Both the position numbers and the translations under genes were made by a program. From contig VXAA01005272.1 of the NCBI GenBank assembly GCA_013399115.1, positions 9,507 to 73,506 of the forward strand: 64,000 nucleotides of DNA. Direction: 5' to 3'. The notes under the pieces are model-generated. The model ran no database searches. It was not told the DNA's origin and saw only the letters and a program-made list of their open reading frames with translations. This DNA comes from Anseranas semipalmata (lineage: Eukaryota > Chordata > Aves > Anseriformes > Anseranatidae). Each line of letters starts with the position of its first letter. The first letter of the stretch is position 1. Shown in pieces: positions 32,901 to 46,200 of the stretch.

Positions 32901-33279
32901 TCAGCGATGCCAAGAAGCCATCACCCTGCCTGCAGATGGGGCTTTCTGCCTTTCCAAAAACGGGGGCCCCGAGGCTACGGCTTCGTCGTCAGCCGCCGTC
33001 CAGCCGCCCACCTCCCGCACATGCCCTCATTTTTTCATCTTGACGGCTCCTTAACCCACTTAGCCCTGCCCAGGCAGCTTTTCCCGGCCAAAGGGAGAGA
33101 TTGAGGTTGTTTTAAAGGAAAAAGCTCTACTGTGGGTGGGCGAAGCTTCCCGGAGGGATGTATGACGCTTTGGGAAGGATGCAGCTGACCTAACGCGCAT
33201 CGAGAAAGCAGGCAGCTTCGTTTGGGCAAATAAAAGGGCTTTTCATTAAGAGGCGATGGATGGAAAACCCCCAAAATGC

Positions 33280-33800
33280 TCCCACGGCCACGCAGAGGCT
33301 TTGCTGGAGTGGAAGCGCTGCCGGTGGGTCCCGGCGCTCTGCTCCGCTGGACCGGCACGGCCGCGAGGATGCTCAAGCACACCTCGTGTGCCCCCGGATG
33401 GGGCAGCAACGGGGGAAATCACGGGGAGAACGCGCACGAGCGGTTTTGGAGCATGCACCACGCAACGTAGAGCTCGCGCTACAAAAAAAAGGCAAAATTC
33501 ACCGGAGAGCCACTTTGGAGGGGCGTCGCAGATGCCGAGCACGGGGGCACGTGCACTTGTGGGAAAGAGCAGCGGGAGTTTGCGTCCCCTTCCCGGGGGA
33601 TGCGGCCGGATCCCGCTGCATCCCTGGCAAGCGAGGGGCCGGACCCCCCCGGGCACGTCCCCCCTCGCCGCGCGCGGAGGCCGGCGGCAGCTCCAGCCAA
33701 GGATGCTGTCAGCCAAGGAAAAGCCATCTGCCCGCTGAATTTCGGGAGCAGCTCTCCGCCGCTCGCCCTCCGCTTGCCGGAGCGTCGGGACGGGCACGCA
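33280..33800. promoter_or_regulatory. CpG-rich stretch, possible CpG island
   Basis: Dense CG dinucleotides (for example ggaccggcacggccgcgagg and cctcgccgcgcgcggaggcc) over about 500 bp. It could mark a promoter, but I see no start exon, and GC-rich avian DNA often gives such stretches. The overlapping frames on both strands are compositional. Confidence 0.35.
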
Positions 33801-34969
33801 CACCCCAATCGGGGCTTTTGGCAATGATTTTTTTGTTTTTCTTTGCTTGAAAAGCAGAGAGGAAGCACTGGGTTTTGGGACAGCACTTCTCCACCGGGGG
33901 CCTGCTAGGAGAGGATATGGGGAAACAGCGAAGTCCCAGCAGGATTTTAAGAGCCAAAACCGGGCTCATGGAAGTACGAATCCGGGTCTGCGAGATGCTG
34001 CCAGCTTGGAAGCCGTGCTGGGATCCTCCCCTCGCATCACTTCCCAACGCACAACCCCAAGGAGGCTGCGGCTGCACCCACGGGAAAACAACTTTTACCT
34101 CTTTTTTTTCCCCCAAAACGCACGCCGCAAACACAGGTTTACCCGTACCCCCTCGCCCACTCTCACAAATCAGCAGCAGAAGAGCAATTGCAATAAAAAA
34201 AGAGGTGAAACAGAGGAAAAGGGCTCCGTGCAGCGGTGACGGACAGCTTGCGGATGCATTGTTCCTTGAAAATCCTCCACCCGCTCCCCAAAACAGGGAA
34301 GAGCAAAGGGGGACGCGGGGGACGGAGCCGCGCGACGCATCCCCACCCGCGGCTCAGGATACGGCCACGTCAGCTGGGTGCAATCCCCAAAAGATGATTT
34401 CATGTAATCCACAAGCCACAGGGACCCCGGAATCCCAAAACGGGGAAAAATCAGCTCCTTTGTGTCAAGCCCGCAGAGCGCGGCCGCCGCTCCCCCTCCC
34501 CACGCCCTGCAGCAGCTGACAGCGGCTTTCCGTAGAGGAGAAAGTGTGTTAGAAATAATAATAAAAAAAAAAAATCCAAGAGATGCCAAACAAGCTCCGC
34601 TCGTCCCTCCGGCACCCGGAGCTTTGCGAAGCAGCCGGGGTTTTGCTCACCGAGACCCCCCCAGCGGGTGGCTTGGGTGGGCGCGGTGGGGACGCGACAC
34701 CCGGCGCCTTCGGATGCCCAAGGAAATGGAAGCGTGCGGCTGCCCCGCAGCCCGCAGGGAGGGGAAAGTTTCCTGCCCCGCTCGTTTGTGCCTCCCGGGA
34801 GCCCCGCTTTTGGGGAGGGGGTGTGAGGGGGGGGCTGATTAAAGCCCTGCAAGGTGGGCGTCGCGATGGGCTTTTGGGAGCTCGGCCAGCTGCAAGCACC
34901 CGGGCTGGATGCGGGGGGGCTGCGTCTCCCTGCTGGTACCCCCTGCCTCTTGCCCGCGGGGTTTGGGGT

Positions 34970-35812
34970 ACCCCCACGTGCCCTATTAGCAGGTACCCTA
35001 TTAATGGGTCTAACCAGCGCTAGTGCTGGTTAATGGGTTCAAAACCAATCCTCGTTAGGGGGTGCCCTATTAATGGGTCCACAGTGGGTGCTCTGCTTGC
35101 AAGTGCCCTACTGATGAGTCCCAAACCAGCGTCTTATTAACAGGTACCCCATCACTGGGTCCAAATCTGATACCCTACTACTGGGTCCAAAACCAGTGCC
35201 CTATTAGCAGGTGCCCTATTACTGGATCAGGACCTGGTACCCTATTAATGGGTCCAAACTGATTTCCCTGTTAGTGGGTGCTCTATTACCGGGTCCAAAC
35301 GGAGTGCTCTATTTGCAAGTGCCCTGTTAACGGGTCCAAACCCAGCATCCTCTTACCGGGTGCCCTGTTACTAGGTCCAAACCTGGTACCCTATTAATAG
35401 CTCCTAAGGGGTTGCTGTATTAGCAGGTTCCCATATTACCAGGTCCAAAATGGGCGATCTATTTGCAAGTGACCTATTAACGGGTCCAAACCTAGTATCC
35501 CATTAATGAATCCCCTATTAAGGCATCCAAAACCAGTGTCCTATTAACGGGTACCCTATTAATAGATCCAAATTACCGAGTCCATACTGGGTGCTCTGTT
35601 TGCAAGAGCCCTGTTACAGGGTCCAAACCCAGCGTCCTATTACTAGATGCCCTATTACAGGGTCAGAATCCGGTACCCTACTACTAGATGCCCTGTTACT
35701 GTGCGCTCCATTACCAGCTCCTAATCCAGTACCCTATTACCGGGTGCCCTATTACCGGGTGCCCTATTACCGGGTCCAAACCGGGTGCCTGCCCCCCTCC
35801 ATCCCCCTGCAG
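34970..35812. repeat. Complex minisatellite (CCCTATTA...GGGTCCAAA) running into the gap
   Basis: About 840 bp of alternating words: (g/t)(g)tgccctatta(c/a), ccgggtccaaac and agcaggtaccctattaatgg. A higher-order layer is visible because the motif with ttgcaagtgccct recurs near 35098, 35312, 35463 and 35598. The right end has exact short copies of accctattaccgggtgccct. The array stops at the N run and may continue inside it. Confidence 0.93.
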
Positions 35813-36604
35813 NNNNNNNNNNNNNNNNNNNNNNNNNNNNNNNNNNNNNNNNNNNNNNNNNNNNNNNNNNNNNNNNNNNNNNNNNNNNNNNNNNNNNNNN
35901 NNNNNNNNNNNNNNNNNNNNNNNNNNNNNNNNNNNNNNNNNNNNNNNNNNNNNNNNNNNNNNNNNNNNNNNNNNNNNNNNNNNNNNNNNNNNNNNNNNNN
36001 NNNNNNNNNNNNNNNNNNNNNNNNNNNNNNNNNNNNNNNNNNNNNNNNNNNNNNNNNNNNNNNNNNNNNNNNNNNNNNNNNNNNNNNNNNNNNNNNNNNN
36101 NNNNNNNNNNNNNNNNNNNNNNNNNNNNNNNNNNNNNNNNNNNNNNNNNNNNNNNNNNNNNNNNNNNNNNNNNNNNNNNNNNNNNNNNNNNNNNNNNNNN
36201 NNNNNNNNNNNNNNNNNNNNNNNNNNNNNNNNNNNNNNNNNNNNNNNNNNNNNNNNNNNNNNNNNNNNNNNNNNNNNNNNNNNNNNNNNNNNNNNNNNNN
36301 NNNNNNNNNNNNNNNNNNNNNNNNNNNNNNNNNNNNNNNNNNNNNNNNNNNNNNNNNNNNNNNNNNNNNNNNNNNNNNNNNNNNNNNNNNNNNNNNNNNN
36401 NNNNNNNNNNNNNNNNNNNNNNNNNNNNNNNNNNNNNNNNNNNNNNNNNNNNNNNNNNNNNNNNNNNNNNNNNNNNNNNNNNNNNNNNNNNNNNNNNNNN
36501 NNNNNNNNNNNNNNNNNNNNNNNNNNNNNNNNNNNNNNNNNNNNNNNNNNNNNNNNNNNNNNNNNNNNNNNNNNNNNNNNNNNNNNNNNNNNNNNNNNNN
36601 NNNN
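35813..36604. other. Assembly gap (792 N)
   Basis: A run of undetermined bases between the minisatellite and a GC-rich stretch beginning cgggaagggcgctgggtgca. The hidden sequence could be more repeat or a GC-rich feature such as a CpG island. Long frames crossing it are meaningless. Confidence 0.99.
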
Positions 36605-38639
36605 CGGGAAGGGCGCTGGGTGCAGGCAGGGCCGGGGGTGCAGGCAGGGATAGGCAGGGGGAGCCGGAGAGACGCAGCTCCAGCAGCCCTGGGCATGCAG
36701 CGGCAGTTTGCATCCGTTCCCCTAGCACAGGGCTTTCACTCATCTCCCCTCTCCCTGCAACCCCCAGGAGCAGGATCCGGCCCTGGAGCCGTTCAGGTCC
36801 CCCCAGTTAGGCACTGGCCTAGTTGTGCATCCCGCCGTGGCCCTGCTTCGCAGATGACCTTGCTTTCATCCAGCTCCCCGCATTTAATTAGTTCCTGGAC
36901 ATTTTCTTTGCAAAATTATCTTTTGCAATCACATTTGATTTTCCCGGTCCCGCGTGGTTGCCCTGTGTCCCCGACACCTTTTCGTCCAGCCCTCAACCCC
37001 AGCTTAACTTCGCCATTTCCAAAAATCGCAGGAACTCCCCTCATTTCCAGCAGCACCGAGCCAAACTCGTGCAAACACCCCCCGGCATCCTCCCTGGGGG
37101 TTACGCCTGCAAAAACCAGCAACCAGCAGCACCAGCCTGATGCAACCCGCTGGGTTACGGTTTCTTTCTTAAATAACCAACCCCCATGAAAAGAAATCAG
37201 GCTGTGCACAGGTCAGTGCAAAATCAAATCAAATCAAGTCAATTAATTGCTGAAATTCCTTTGCATGGGCTGGATTTTCTCTCCCCTCTCCCATAGCATT
37301 GCATCCGCCAGGAAAAGCTGTGCATGCTTTTGCACGGAGATGTCTGGAAGTCGACTCGAGCTTTATTTGATGTTTTGACAGCCCACCCCCCAAAGGCATC
37401 ACATTTTCTTTAGCCCCCCGGGGATATAATTGACGGGGAAAGGAAAAAACCAGCGCTCACGGGGCTGCCCAATGCGGGAACCCCTGAGGACCCTGAAATG
37501 CTCGTCCCTAAATAGCCGGCCCCGAGGTGAAGCCGAGTTCAGCAGCGTGGCCGCGCACAGAGCGGCTCCGCCGGGTTAACCGCCCGCGCCCGACCCAAGC
37601 GGTGCTGTCAGCTCCTGTACGAGCTGCGGCTCCCAGATGCCTCCGCCGAGCTTTTATTCCCCTCTTGCTTCCCCGTGCTGAGCAGCTCCGTCACTCACCG
37701 TCCCCTGCTCTGCTCCCTGCCCGAGCGGGTGGGAATATCGCCGCTCGTTTTTCCATGCCCCTCCTGGGCATGGAGCAATTTTTTCCACCTCGGATGCTGT
37801 AACCCGTAGGTGAAATGCATAAAGAGGCAGAGATGAGGCTCAAAGCGGAGAAGGGCCACCCAGACAAAAGCAGTGCAGAGAAGAGGGAGGGTCAGGGGGC
37901 AGATGTGAGATACCCTCTCCTTGCAAAGCCTCCTCAACCCCGATTTTATCCCCTTTGCAGCTTTTGGCTGCAAAAGCTTCCCCCTGAGCAGGAGTGATGA
38001 CCTAGGAGAGGCGCGCACCGAGCATCCCCAAACGTTTAGAGGAGCCGTCTTCCCCCGGCAAAACGTCTTTGACAGCCTCCAGATTTAGTGCTGGAGCGCA
38101 AGAAAACACAGCGAGGAGCGTGCGGGCCGTCAGCCGGATCCCAGGACATTGGAGGAGACAGTAAGTGATGTAAATTGTTGGAAAAAAATATTGCCGTTTG
38201 CATTGGGTGTCTGGCTTCATCGGCTTTTGCCTGGGTTTTAATTTCGTGTGAATTCAGCGGCTGGTGAAGGTACTCAGCTGACAGCCCCTGGGAAGGCACA
38301 AAATGAGCTCATTTGGTTGTGTTGTGTTTTGTTTTCAAAATAAGGGCTTTCCCACGGCCTGGCCCCATTGCAACAGGCTGGCATCCCAGAGATCACTCTT
38401 TGGGGACGGAGCCGCCGTCCTCCAGCCCCATCCGCAGGCACCGGCAGCCGATGTCCTTCCCGTCCTTGATGGACGGATCCAGCCCAAAGAACGAGGTCCA
38501 AAGCATCGTCCCCGACACCCTTGGGGAGCAGCTTAAATCCAGGGCAGAGAATTGCAGCCGTCTCCTCCGTCTGTACCCGGTGACCCCAATTTGACACAAA
38601 AAAGGCTGCGAAAAGCGAAGTTTCTCGGCTCCTCTCTCC

Positions 38640-38805
38640 TGACCTTTCCAGAAGAAGCCTGTGTACTAATTAGCGGAGTAATAACGTGGCGAGGCTGCGA
38701 TTCCTCATTAGCGTGTGAGAGATTCCCAGCTACATGACTGATATGCATCTACAAGAAAATTAACTTCAGCGCGAGGGCTCCGTAATCAAGATTAATGAGG
38801 AAATC
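38640..38805. promoter_or_regulatory. Candidate enhancer-like island
   Basis: Contains gtactaattagcggagtaat, ctcattagcgtgtgagag, actgatatgcatctac (ATGCAT octamer-like) and gtaatcaagattaatgagg. Multiple TAAT cores with intact CpGs; function not shown. Confidence 0.35.
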
Positions 38806-40504
38806 GGCAAAGAGCAGCATGCGGCTTCGTCTGCCTGCGCTGCCCGACCCCCCCTGCCCTTTGCGGGGAGTCGAGTGACCCCAGAATGGGCCTTTTTGGG
38901 GTGTTTCTTAGCAAAACAAGTCCTCATCAGGCCTGGAAGGGACCTGAATTTTCCCCATAGGTTGAAAAATGGAAATGAATGTGAAATGCATTCGGGATCT
39001 CGGCCGGTCCCCAGTGACCAGTTCCTGCACCATCCCTTGTGATGGAAAATGTTCGCTTGCTGCTGAAATAAGTAAATTTTCGTGGTAAAGGACAACACGG
39101 AGAGGGCTCATCTCCAGTCCTCGATGTGCAACACGGAGGGCTTCCATGTGCTACCAAAGCTGCAAGAATCTCCGTTGCGTATGAACAGTCAAACAAGCTG
39201 ATTTTCCCCCAAAAAGCATCCCCAGCGCTTGGCATCCCATTGCTGCCTCTCACCCAGGGACCACGGACCCTATTGCAAAGCTGTCGGCGGGGAGAGGAGA
39301 TGCTCGCGTCCCAGATGGCCCCCAGGTCCTGGGCAAAGACCTGGAGGCTTCGTTCATTGCCACGGGGGAGGCTGGAGAGCAAAACCTCTCCTCCCCTCCA
39401 CGCACCGCAATGAAGTCGCTTCCCACTACCGTAGATAGAGCACAGAGGGGTAATTAGCTGTGGATAATTCCCGTTAGCATTAATGGGGATTTCTCCTTGG
39501 CTAATTACCCCGTGCACCACGCTGCAAAAACGCACCCCACCCCGGTGCTCCGAACCCCAGCTCGTCCCCCTTTGCCTTTAGCTTGAAACCTGGTGCAAAA
39601 TGAAATCGAATCCCTCGCGTGCCTGGCTCCATCCCCACGGCTTTTCTGTGAGCTCGGATGTAAAGGGAAAAAGCCCTGGTGAAATCCTGTCCCAAGAGCA
39701 GGAACCAAGATTTTTTGTGTTCCAGGTTGGGGTGTGGGTAAAAGGCGCTGCTATTGGGAAGAAACGCATCAGAGGGGATTTAAGGCATCGGGGTGCTGCA
39801 GATGCGGTTGCAGCCTTAATGGCAACCCCTCGGTCTCTGCCCGTCTTCAAATAACCCATTTTTCTCTACAGAAAAGAAGATTGATCTTAATTTATGGACC
39901 CCTAACTGGTTCCCAATAGAAAAGGAGAATCCCCCTGCTTCTCCCAGCCCTGACTGCTGGTTCGCCTGTGACCCTCGCCAGCGTCTTTCCATCAAAAATA
40001 GAAACGCAAGCAGTCAAAAAGCAAAAAGCATCACCGTAGGATAACCCACCACGCTGCGTTTAACCCAAAATGCTTTCCTTTGCTGCAGTAGCAAAAGGTC
40101 TAGCTATTTTCATCCCTTTTTAACCATAAAAAGCCATTGTAAAATGAAACGTCAGCGTTCCCGAACCGCAGCTCGTCCGGCATTTCTGCCTGAAGTTCGA
40201 GCCAGAGCCAAAGCATCGTTTCCTTGGTTCAAACCCACCGACGGCCTCCCCACGCTCAGCCCGAGCCCGCAGGCGGCTGTTTCGGTTTCCAAGGAGCCCT
40301 GCCTTCCCGCTGCATTTATTTTTAGCAGCTCGCCGAGCGCTGGGTGCCCTCGACTGATCCCACTCCGGCCAGGTAGCGCCGAGCCCCGGCAGGGAATTAA
40401 AGCGATTTCCTCGATGCCTTCCTCCTCCCTTGACAAGGCGAGCGGTGGGAAGGCACGAGGAACGAAAGGGCTGCACCGTGTTAGCAAGGGGCTTTTCACA
40501 GCGG

Positions 40505-40565
40505 GCGTGTTTTAATTAATGCTAATAATTAATACGCTATAATTAACTCGCTCCAGCATCGACGC
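40505..40565. promoter_or_regulatory. TAATTA-dense island
   Basis: The run ttttaattaatgctaataat, taatacgc, tataattaactcgc packs several overlapping TAATTA/ATTA cores into about 50 bp, flanked on both sides by GC-rich DNA. Candidate homeodomain cluster. Confidence 0.3.
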
Positions 40566-40676
40566 AGAAGGGCAGGAGCAAACCGCGGAGCACCCAAACC
40601 TGCAGCTGTGCTCGCATGCGCCGGAGCCATTGCATGAAAGCGCTTTTATCCCCAAATCTTTAAGGGGATATATAAT

Positions 40677-40803
40677 TAATACCCCAAAATATTAAGGTAT
40701 TATTCCCAAAATATTATGGTATCATATACCCCAAAATATTACGATATTATATACCCCCCAAATATTACAATATTATACACCCCAAAATATTCAGGTATTA
40801 TTC
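40677..40803. repeat. Roughly 25-bp AT-rich tandem array, five copies
   Basis: The word ccccaaaatatta (or a variant) recurs at about 40682, 40705, 40729, 40754 and 40780, followed each time by a ggtatta or gatattatata tail. Confidence 0.9.
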
Positions 40804-43084
40804 AGGCCAGCTCCTTGCCTCGGTTCCACCATGGATAATTCCCAAGGCTGGTGTTTGGGCTGTAATTATTCATATAAATCTGTGCCGGTGGCTAACGCTT
40901 TTAAGAAGTCCTTATTTCCCCACTCCGGTGTAATCACAAGTCCAGGTATTTGCTTTCATTAAATTATCGCTCTCGGTAATGCTCCGATATACGACTCTCT
41001 CCCCAGCGTGCTTTTTGGCTGTATGCATTTTGTACACACGTTGCATGCAAAAAAAATATATTAAAAAATAAAAATAAAGAGGGCAATCGGGCCGTGTTCG
41101 GGCAGAGCTTTCCATCCGGCACATGTGGCTCCATGAGGCTGATCCTGCTCTGAGACAAAGGACCGAAACCCCACCGGTTTGGAGGAGTCCCTCCCAGTTC
41201 ACACCAGTGCAGACCAGTGTGGGATATCGGCTGCTGCAGCGCCACGAGTTCTTACATATATGCCCCAAAAGGGGATCCTATAGCTCACTATATGCTCATA
41301 GGAGAGGGAGAAATGTCCATGCCATACAGGCAAAACCCAGCATGCACGTCCCCATCTGTTCAACCCTGTCCCTTCCCCCAAGCCCATGAGTCAATATTAA
41401 GGCTGGATTTGCTGTTTTCCACCAAAATAAAGATCTGGGGGAGTGCAAAAAAAATCCCTGATTTTCAAAACACTGCAGTATTTCATGACTGTAAGTCACT
41501 CGGGGAGGTTTTCTGGGCTTGAATGTCATGTTTTTTAGAAAAATTGTGAGTATTTTGAAAGGATTAGCTTGGCCTTTCTCTCCATCCCCGCAAATGGAAG
41601 GTTTCAGTTTTTCAGCTGGAAAGAACATTTTGTTTCAGAAATCCCCTCGCTTCTGCCTTCAAAAAAATCACAAAACTGAAACCTTTCAGCCGCCTCTGAG
41701 ATGAAACATCTCAAGCTGCTCGGATTTTTCCCCAAACCCGGGATGTGCCAGGAGCCCTTAACGTTTTCTTTCCATCCCAGAATGACTGTTCTCCCCCAGA
41801 CCTGCCGTCAGCCCTAAAACTGTGCTGCACGTGGGGGCTGTGCTTTCCCAAGCGTGCCCATCGCTCCGGGAGCATCTGTCCCATGGCATTTACTCCAGGC
41901 TCACGCGAAAACTAAGCTCCAACTTGGAAGGGGAAAACAAATTGCTTTAACATAAACCGATACCAGAAACATTTGGATTTTCTAATAGGATGTGCATCCC
42001 AAGCACCAGTCCATAATGCTAAAAACTCGCCAGTCACACCCTGGGTAGCCTCAAAACCATAAATGCACCCAAAAGGGCGAAGCAGTTTGCATGCAGCGGA
42101 GGTGGAAGGAGCCCGGCCTCAGCTGGTGAAACATCTCCCATCGCTTTGCTCAACGAATCCTCCCAGGAGCTATATAAATACACAAGTGCACATGCACAGA
42201 TATATATACATGGAAGACGTTCGAGAGGACGTCTTCACAGCTGCATAAATAGGCTGATGACAGCCACGGGGTGGATATAAATAAGATTAAAAGTTGCAGG
42301 CACCCTTTCCCTGGCTTGTTTCCCTCCTCCATCCCCATATGCAGAATGACACGCTTTTTAAGTTTCAACTCATTTTCCAAGTCTTTGGCTCACAAAACTA
42401 ATTGCCACTGATCGATGCTAAATGCAGGCAAAAATGCTGTATTTCTCCCTTTTCTTCCAATATTTCCCATTCAAAAAAAAACCCACCCACTAGTGCCAAA
42501 TCAGGGCCTCTCGTATATTCCTCAGCCTTGAAAAGGGGTTAAAAAAATGAAGCAATAACTTTAGGATCTTTTTCAGATCTTGCCAATGCTGGCAGCCACA
42601 CTGAATGCTTGGTTCAGCTTTTTTTTCCCCATGTATGTGCAGAAAACAAGAAAATCACTATAAAAACGAGCAAGCGCTGAAAAAAGAGCAGAACACAGCC
42701 ATTGCCTGCTCCCCCATCGTACCTCCCTGTTTGCTGCACAAAAATTAAAATAAAGTAGTTACGGCAAAGTCTTCGTGGAGCCGCTTGTGATATGGCGGGA
42801 TGAAAAAGGATGCCCTGCCAACAGCAGATTTTGCATTTTCCCACCCAAATGGCTGTCCCAGGGTGCTGGAGCTCCTGTGTGCCCAAGGGGGCCATTTCTG
42901 AAAGGAGGGGCTGAGGCTGACACTGCAGTGGGTTGCTCACACCTTACAGGCTGCCTTGCCCTTGCACCGACCGAAACCAGAGCAGCACCCCCTGCTCCTT
43001 CAGGGGTTGCAAAATAAATCCCCAGAACTGCAGAGCTTTGCAAAAAGAGACGGCTTGCATCCCCACCGCCTCCTCCCCGAGAAT

Positions 43085-43205
43085 CCCTCCAGCAAAAAAC
43101 TAGTGTGGGGTTTGCAACAGAGCAGCCCTCCAGCAAACAACATTGGGTTTGCAATGGAGCATCCCTCCAAAAAGTAAATAGCATGGGGTTTGCAAGCAAT
43201 ACCCA
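43085..43205. repeat. About 40-bp tandem repeat, three copies
   Basis: The word ccctcca begins copies at 43085, 43126 and 43163, each continuing through a(g)caaa...tgggtttgcaa. The copies differ in length (41, 37 and about 42 bp) and sequence. Confidence 0.85.
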
Positions 43206-46200
43206 TTGCAAGGAGTGAGGAGAGGGAGAAAACATGATCTGAACCCCAACACTGAGCTTGTCACTGTCTTTAGCGAATGGAACAAATCCGAAGTGTCGAC
43301 CAAAACCGCATCAAGCATTCAAGGAGACAAACGCCAGGCCCGGGAACCAAGATCGACTGCTCCCGTTTATTTCTATAAGGTGGCAATAACCCGCGCCTCT
43401 GCTTTATGAAGTCGAATTTGTTACAGTGGATGAGCTGTAAGAAAAAAATGTGGAGTTGGGGGGAAAAATAGAGACTATAAATAAAGTTGTAATTTTAATA
43501 CATGTTATCATGTAATGGAGAGGGTAAAGGAGGGAGCCAGCATTCAGTCAGGGCGACCCGCAGCCTCCCAGGGATTTGGGGGGCAAGCAGTGAGCCCCTG
43601 GGGGCTGTTGCCATTCGAGGCTGAAAGTGGCTTTGCCAGGACATGGAGAAGCCAAGAAAAGCACAGGGAAAGGAGTAAATAATATTTGCTGTGACCTATG
43701 CAAGGAGAGAGGACGAGTCCTGTCCACGCCACTGGAGCAAGCTTGGATCACTGCGTTTGCAAAGCCCGAGCCTTGTTCTGCAGAGCTGGAACTTGGCAGC
43801 TATTAAAAATAAATAAATCTCCCATCTCTACAGTCAGGGCCACGTGCACAGAGGAAACTTTTAGTGCAAAGCCTGAATTTCACCCGTTTGCGCCCAGAAA
43901 ACCCCAGCCGCTGCTCCACGCAATGTGGAAAAACCCCAAAGGCATCTCACCACCCCAAACCCAACCTGTGCAACGTGTTTCCAACCTCAAGCAACAGCAC
44001 GGGACAGACAGACACACAGACAGAGCAACAGCAACTTCCTCTGGGACTCCTTGGAGTTGCATCAGACGAGTGCATGGTTCCCTGTTTAGTCCCCCCAAAT
44101 GTGCAGCTTGATACACTGTTTCCTGAAACAATTTAATGGCCTTATCTACATTGCAGCACAGAAGCAAAAAAACTCTTTTTAAAGGCTTGAGCGCGGCTCC
44201 CACCCGCTCCCGGGGCAGCTGTGGGTGGCTGCAGACCACTGGGACTTGGGCTGCTAAAACTTGTTTCGGGAGCCTCTCCCCCGTTGCACTTTTCCTTGCA
44301 CAGCCACGCTTAGGAGCTTTGCAAAATGGAGCAAGCAACAACGTTGGGAGCACTTGGAGCGCCCGGCCACCTCCCTCTCCATGCCATTAGCCATGCTGTC
44401 TGGCTTTCTATGACTTTTTTTCAATATTTTATAGAGCCTTTTTCCCTTCAGGTAGCAACAATACCGGGGTCAGCAGAATCCAGCCCCGCTACCGTCTGCG
44501 GCGCGGAAATCTCTGTTATTTATTTACCGATGCTCATTGCTGTTGCTCGCTTGCGTTGCACAAAGCGAAAAGGCTGTCAGGTCTTTTTTGCATCTGGCAT
44601 CCCGCCCCGCTGCGCCCAAACCTGGCGTGCTTGCTCGCGTTTCTGGGGGCTGATCCAGGGCACACGCAGCACAGGTTGCACGCTGTGCCCTTGCACGCTT
44701 TACCCCTGAGTTGGGGCTTGCCCAACGCAGGTTGCACGGGCTGTTAATGGGTGTATTTGCAAGCACATCCCCACCAAAGGGTGCAGAGGGGTTTCCATCA
44801 CCGAGGAGCTCGTCTGGGACGATCCCGGGTGGCACTGGGGCGGGCGGCTCCTCGGGGAGAGCTCACGGCACTTCTCATCGCAGGAGCAAACAGCCGCTGC
44901 GGTCTGTGCAAACAGAGATGCCAGCAGGTGGGTGGCCTGGGTGTTTACACTCCTGCAAAAGCAATATCACCCGAGCCTCTCTCCTCTGTCTCCTCGTTTC
45001 ACGTCTCGCCCGTGCCGCCTCAGTTCTCTCCACATCCCATTTTACAAAGTTTGCTTCCCTCTGCAGCTCACTACACACCATCCCCAGCCTGAAAGAATTG
45101 CCCCTAACCTTCACCGGGGGAAAAATTGCTTTTTTTTTTTTTTTTTACCCCTTTTGGCTGCAATTTGTGTGCACCTCTGCCCCAAGCCCCTATCAGTACC
45201 GGGACAGACCTGCACCGACTGCAACACCCAGACGTCCCTCCTCCTCCTCACCCCCTTCGTGCCGCCCATTCCCCACTTTGCTTTCGTGCAGGTTTACCTC
45301 CCCAGCCCATAAATCTGCAGCGCACAGAGAGCAGGTTTGAAGCAACTATAAATTTTTATATATTGTCAGGGGAGCTCTTACAATGTCTGTATCACCTTGG
45401 GCACATAATATGTTTCGTGGAGCGGGGAGCATACATCCATCTCGGAAGAGAGCATTTGTTTTCTGCTCTAGATGCTGACTTCAAGCCCTGTCCATCACCC
45501 AGCAAGAAATACAGATAACAGGCAACGCGTGCTGACGCAAACAGGTGAAATTCAGGCTCAGGTAAAGTTTGCAACCACATTTTCCATTTATTTCCACACA
45601 TCTGAGGCTCCTTCCCAAAGGCGCAAATGGGATTTGCTTGTTTGTTTGCTTCCCCCCACCCCCAGCAGCAACTTATTTGCTTTCTGCTTGGTGTGCCTTG
45701 GAAGAAAGGTGAATTATGCAAGCTCTCCCAGCAGCTGGGTTAGCGAGTGCTCCTGCAAGCAGGAGAGCAAAAAAAGCTTGTTTTTAGCCTGGATTGAGTA
45801 CGTGTAGGTCGATTGCTTAACATCCAGGTGAGCAACACGAGCCCACGCATGGGGTTTGTAGCATCTCTTTAGCACAAGCCTTTTCAGTGGCAAGGGATGG
45901 GTGAGGGACAGGGAAAGGATGCTTTTTGGCAAAAAAGCCTCAGAGTGGGGTCTTTGAGACAACCGACCAGCCCGGACCCAAATTTCAGGTTTGGGGCAAG
46001 AGGAGGGACAAGCAGCAGTCCCAGAGGATGGGTTTCCTCAGGGGAAATGGCTTAAAACAAGCTACCCAACAACCCTGCTCCGGACCTGCTAAATGCCTTA
46101 TGGGACAGCTCGTCATTCGCAAAAATGAAAATTAAACCCAGCTTTTTTGGCGAAGCCCGAGAGGACTCCACAATTTGTCACTGCTACACTAGAATATGGG

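Larger units (their letters stand above)
20225..34969 (-). other. Non-coding, presumed IGSF21 intron 1, segment B
   Basis: No exon could be supported on either strand. The segment alternates GC-rich stretches with AT-rich, homeodomain-word-rich islands (20225-20412, 23020-23215, 26565-26790, 27795-27990, 32700-32900 listed or noted as candidates). It also contains a MIR-like remnant at 25415-25510 and a short ATT run at about 25997-26019. The last 1.7 kb (about 33280-34960) is markedly CpG-rich. Confidence 0.7.

Noticed and set aside
35591..37189. Long ORFs (up to 532 residues) spanning the N run
   Set aside because: Most of the length is undetermined bases, and the flanks are minisatellite or GC-rich DNA.
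37797..37900. Possible fourth MIR remnant, antisense (gagatgaggctcaaagcgga)
   Set aside because: Only a few short words fit; too weak to separate from chance.
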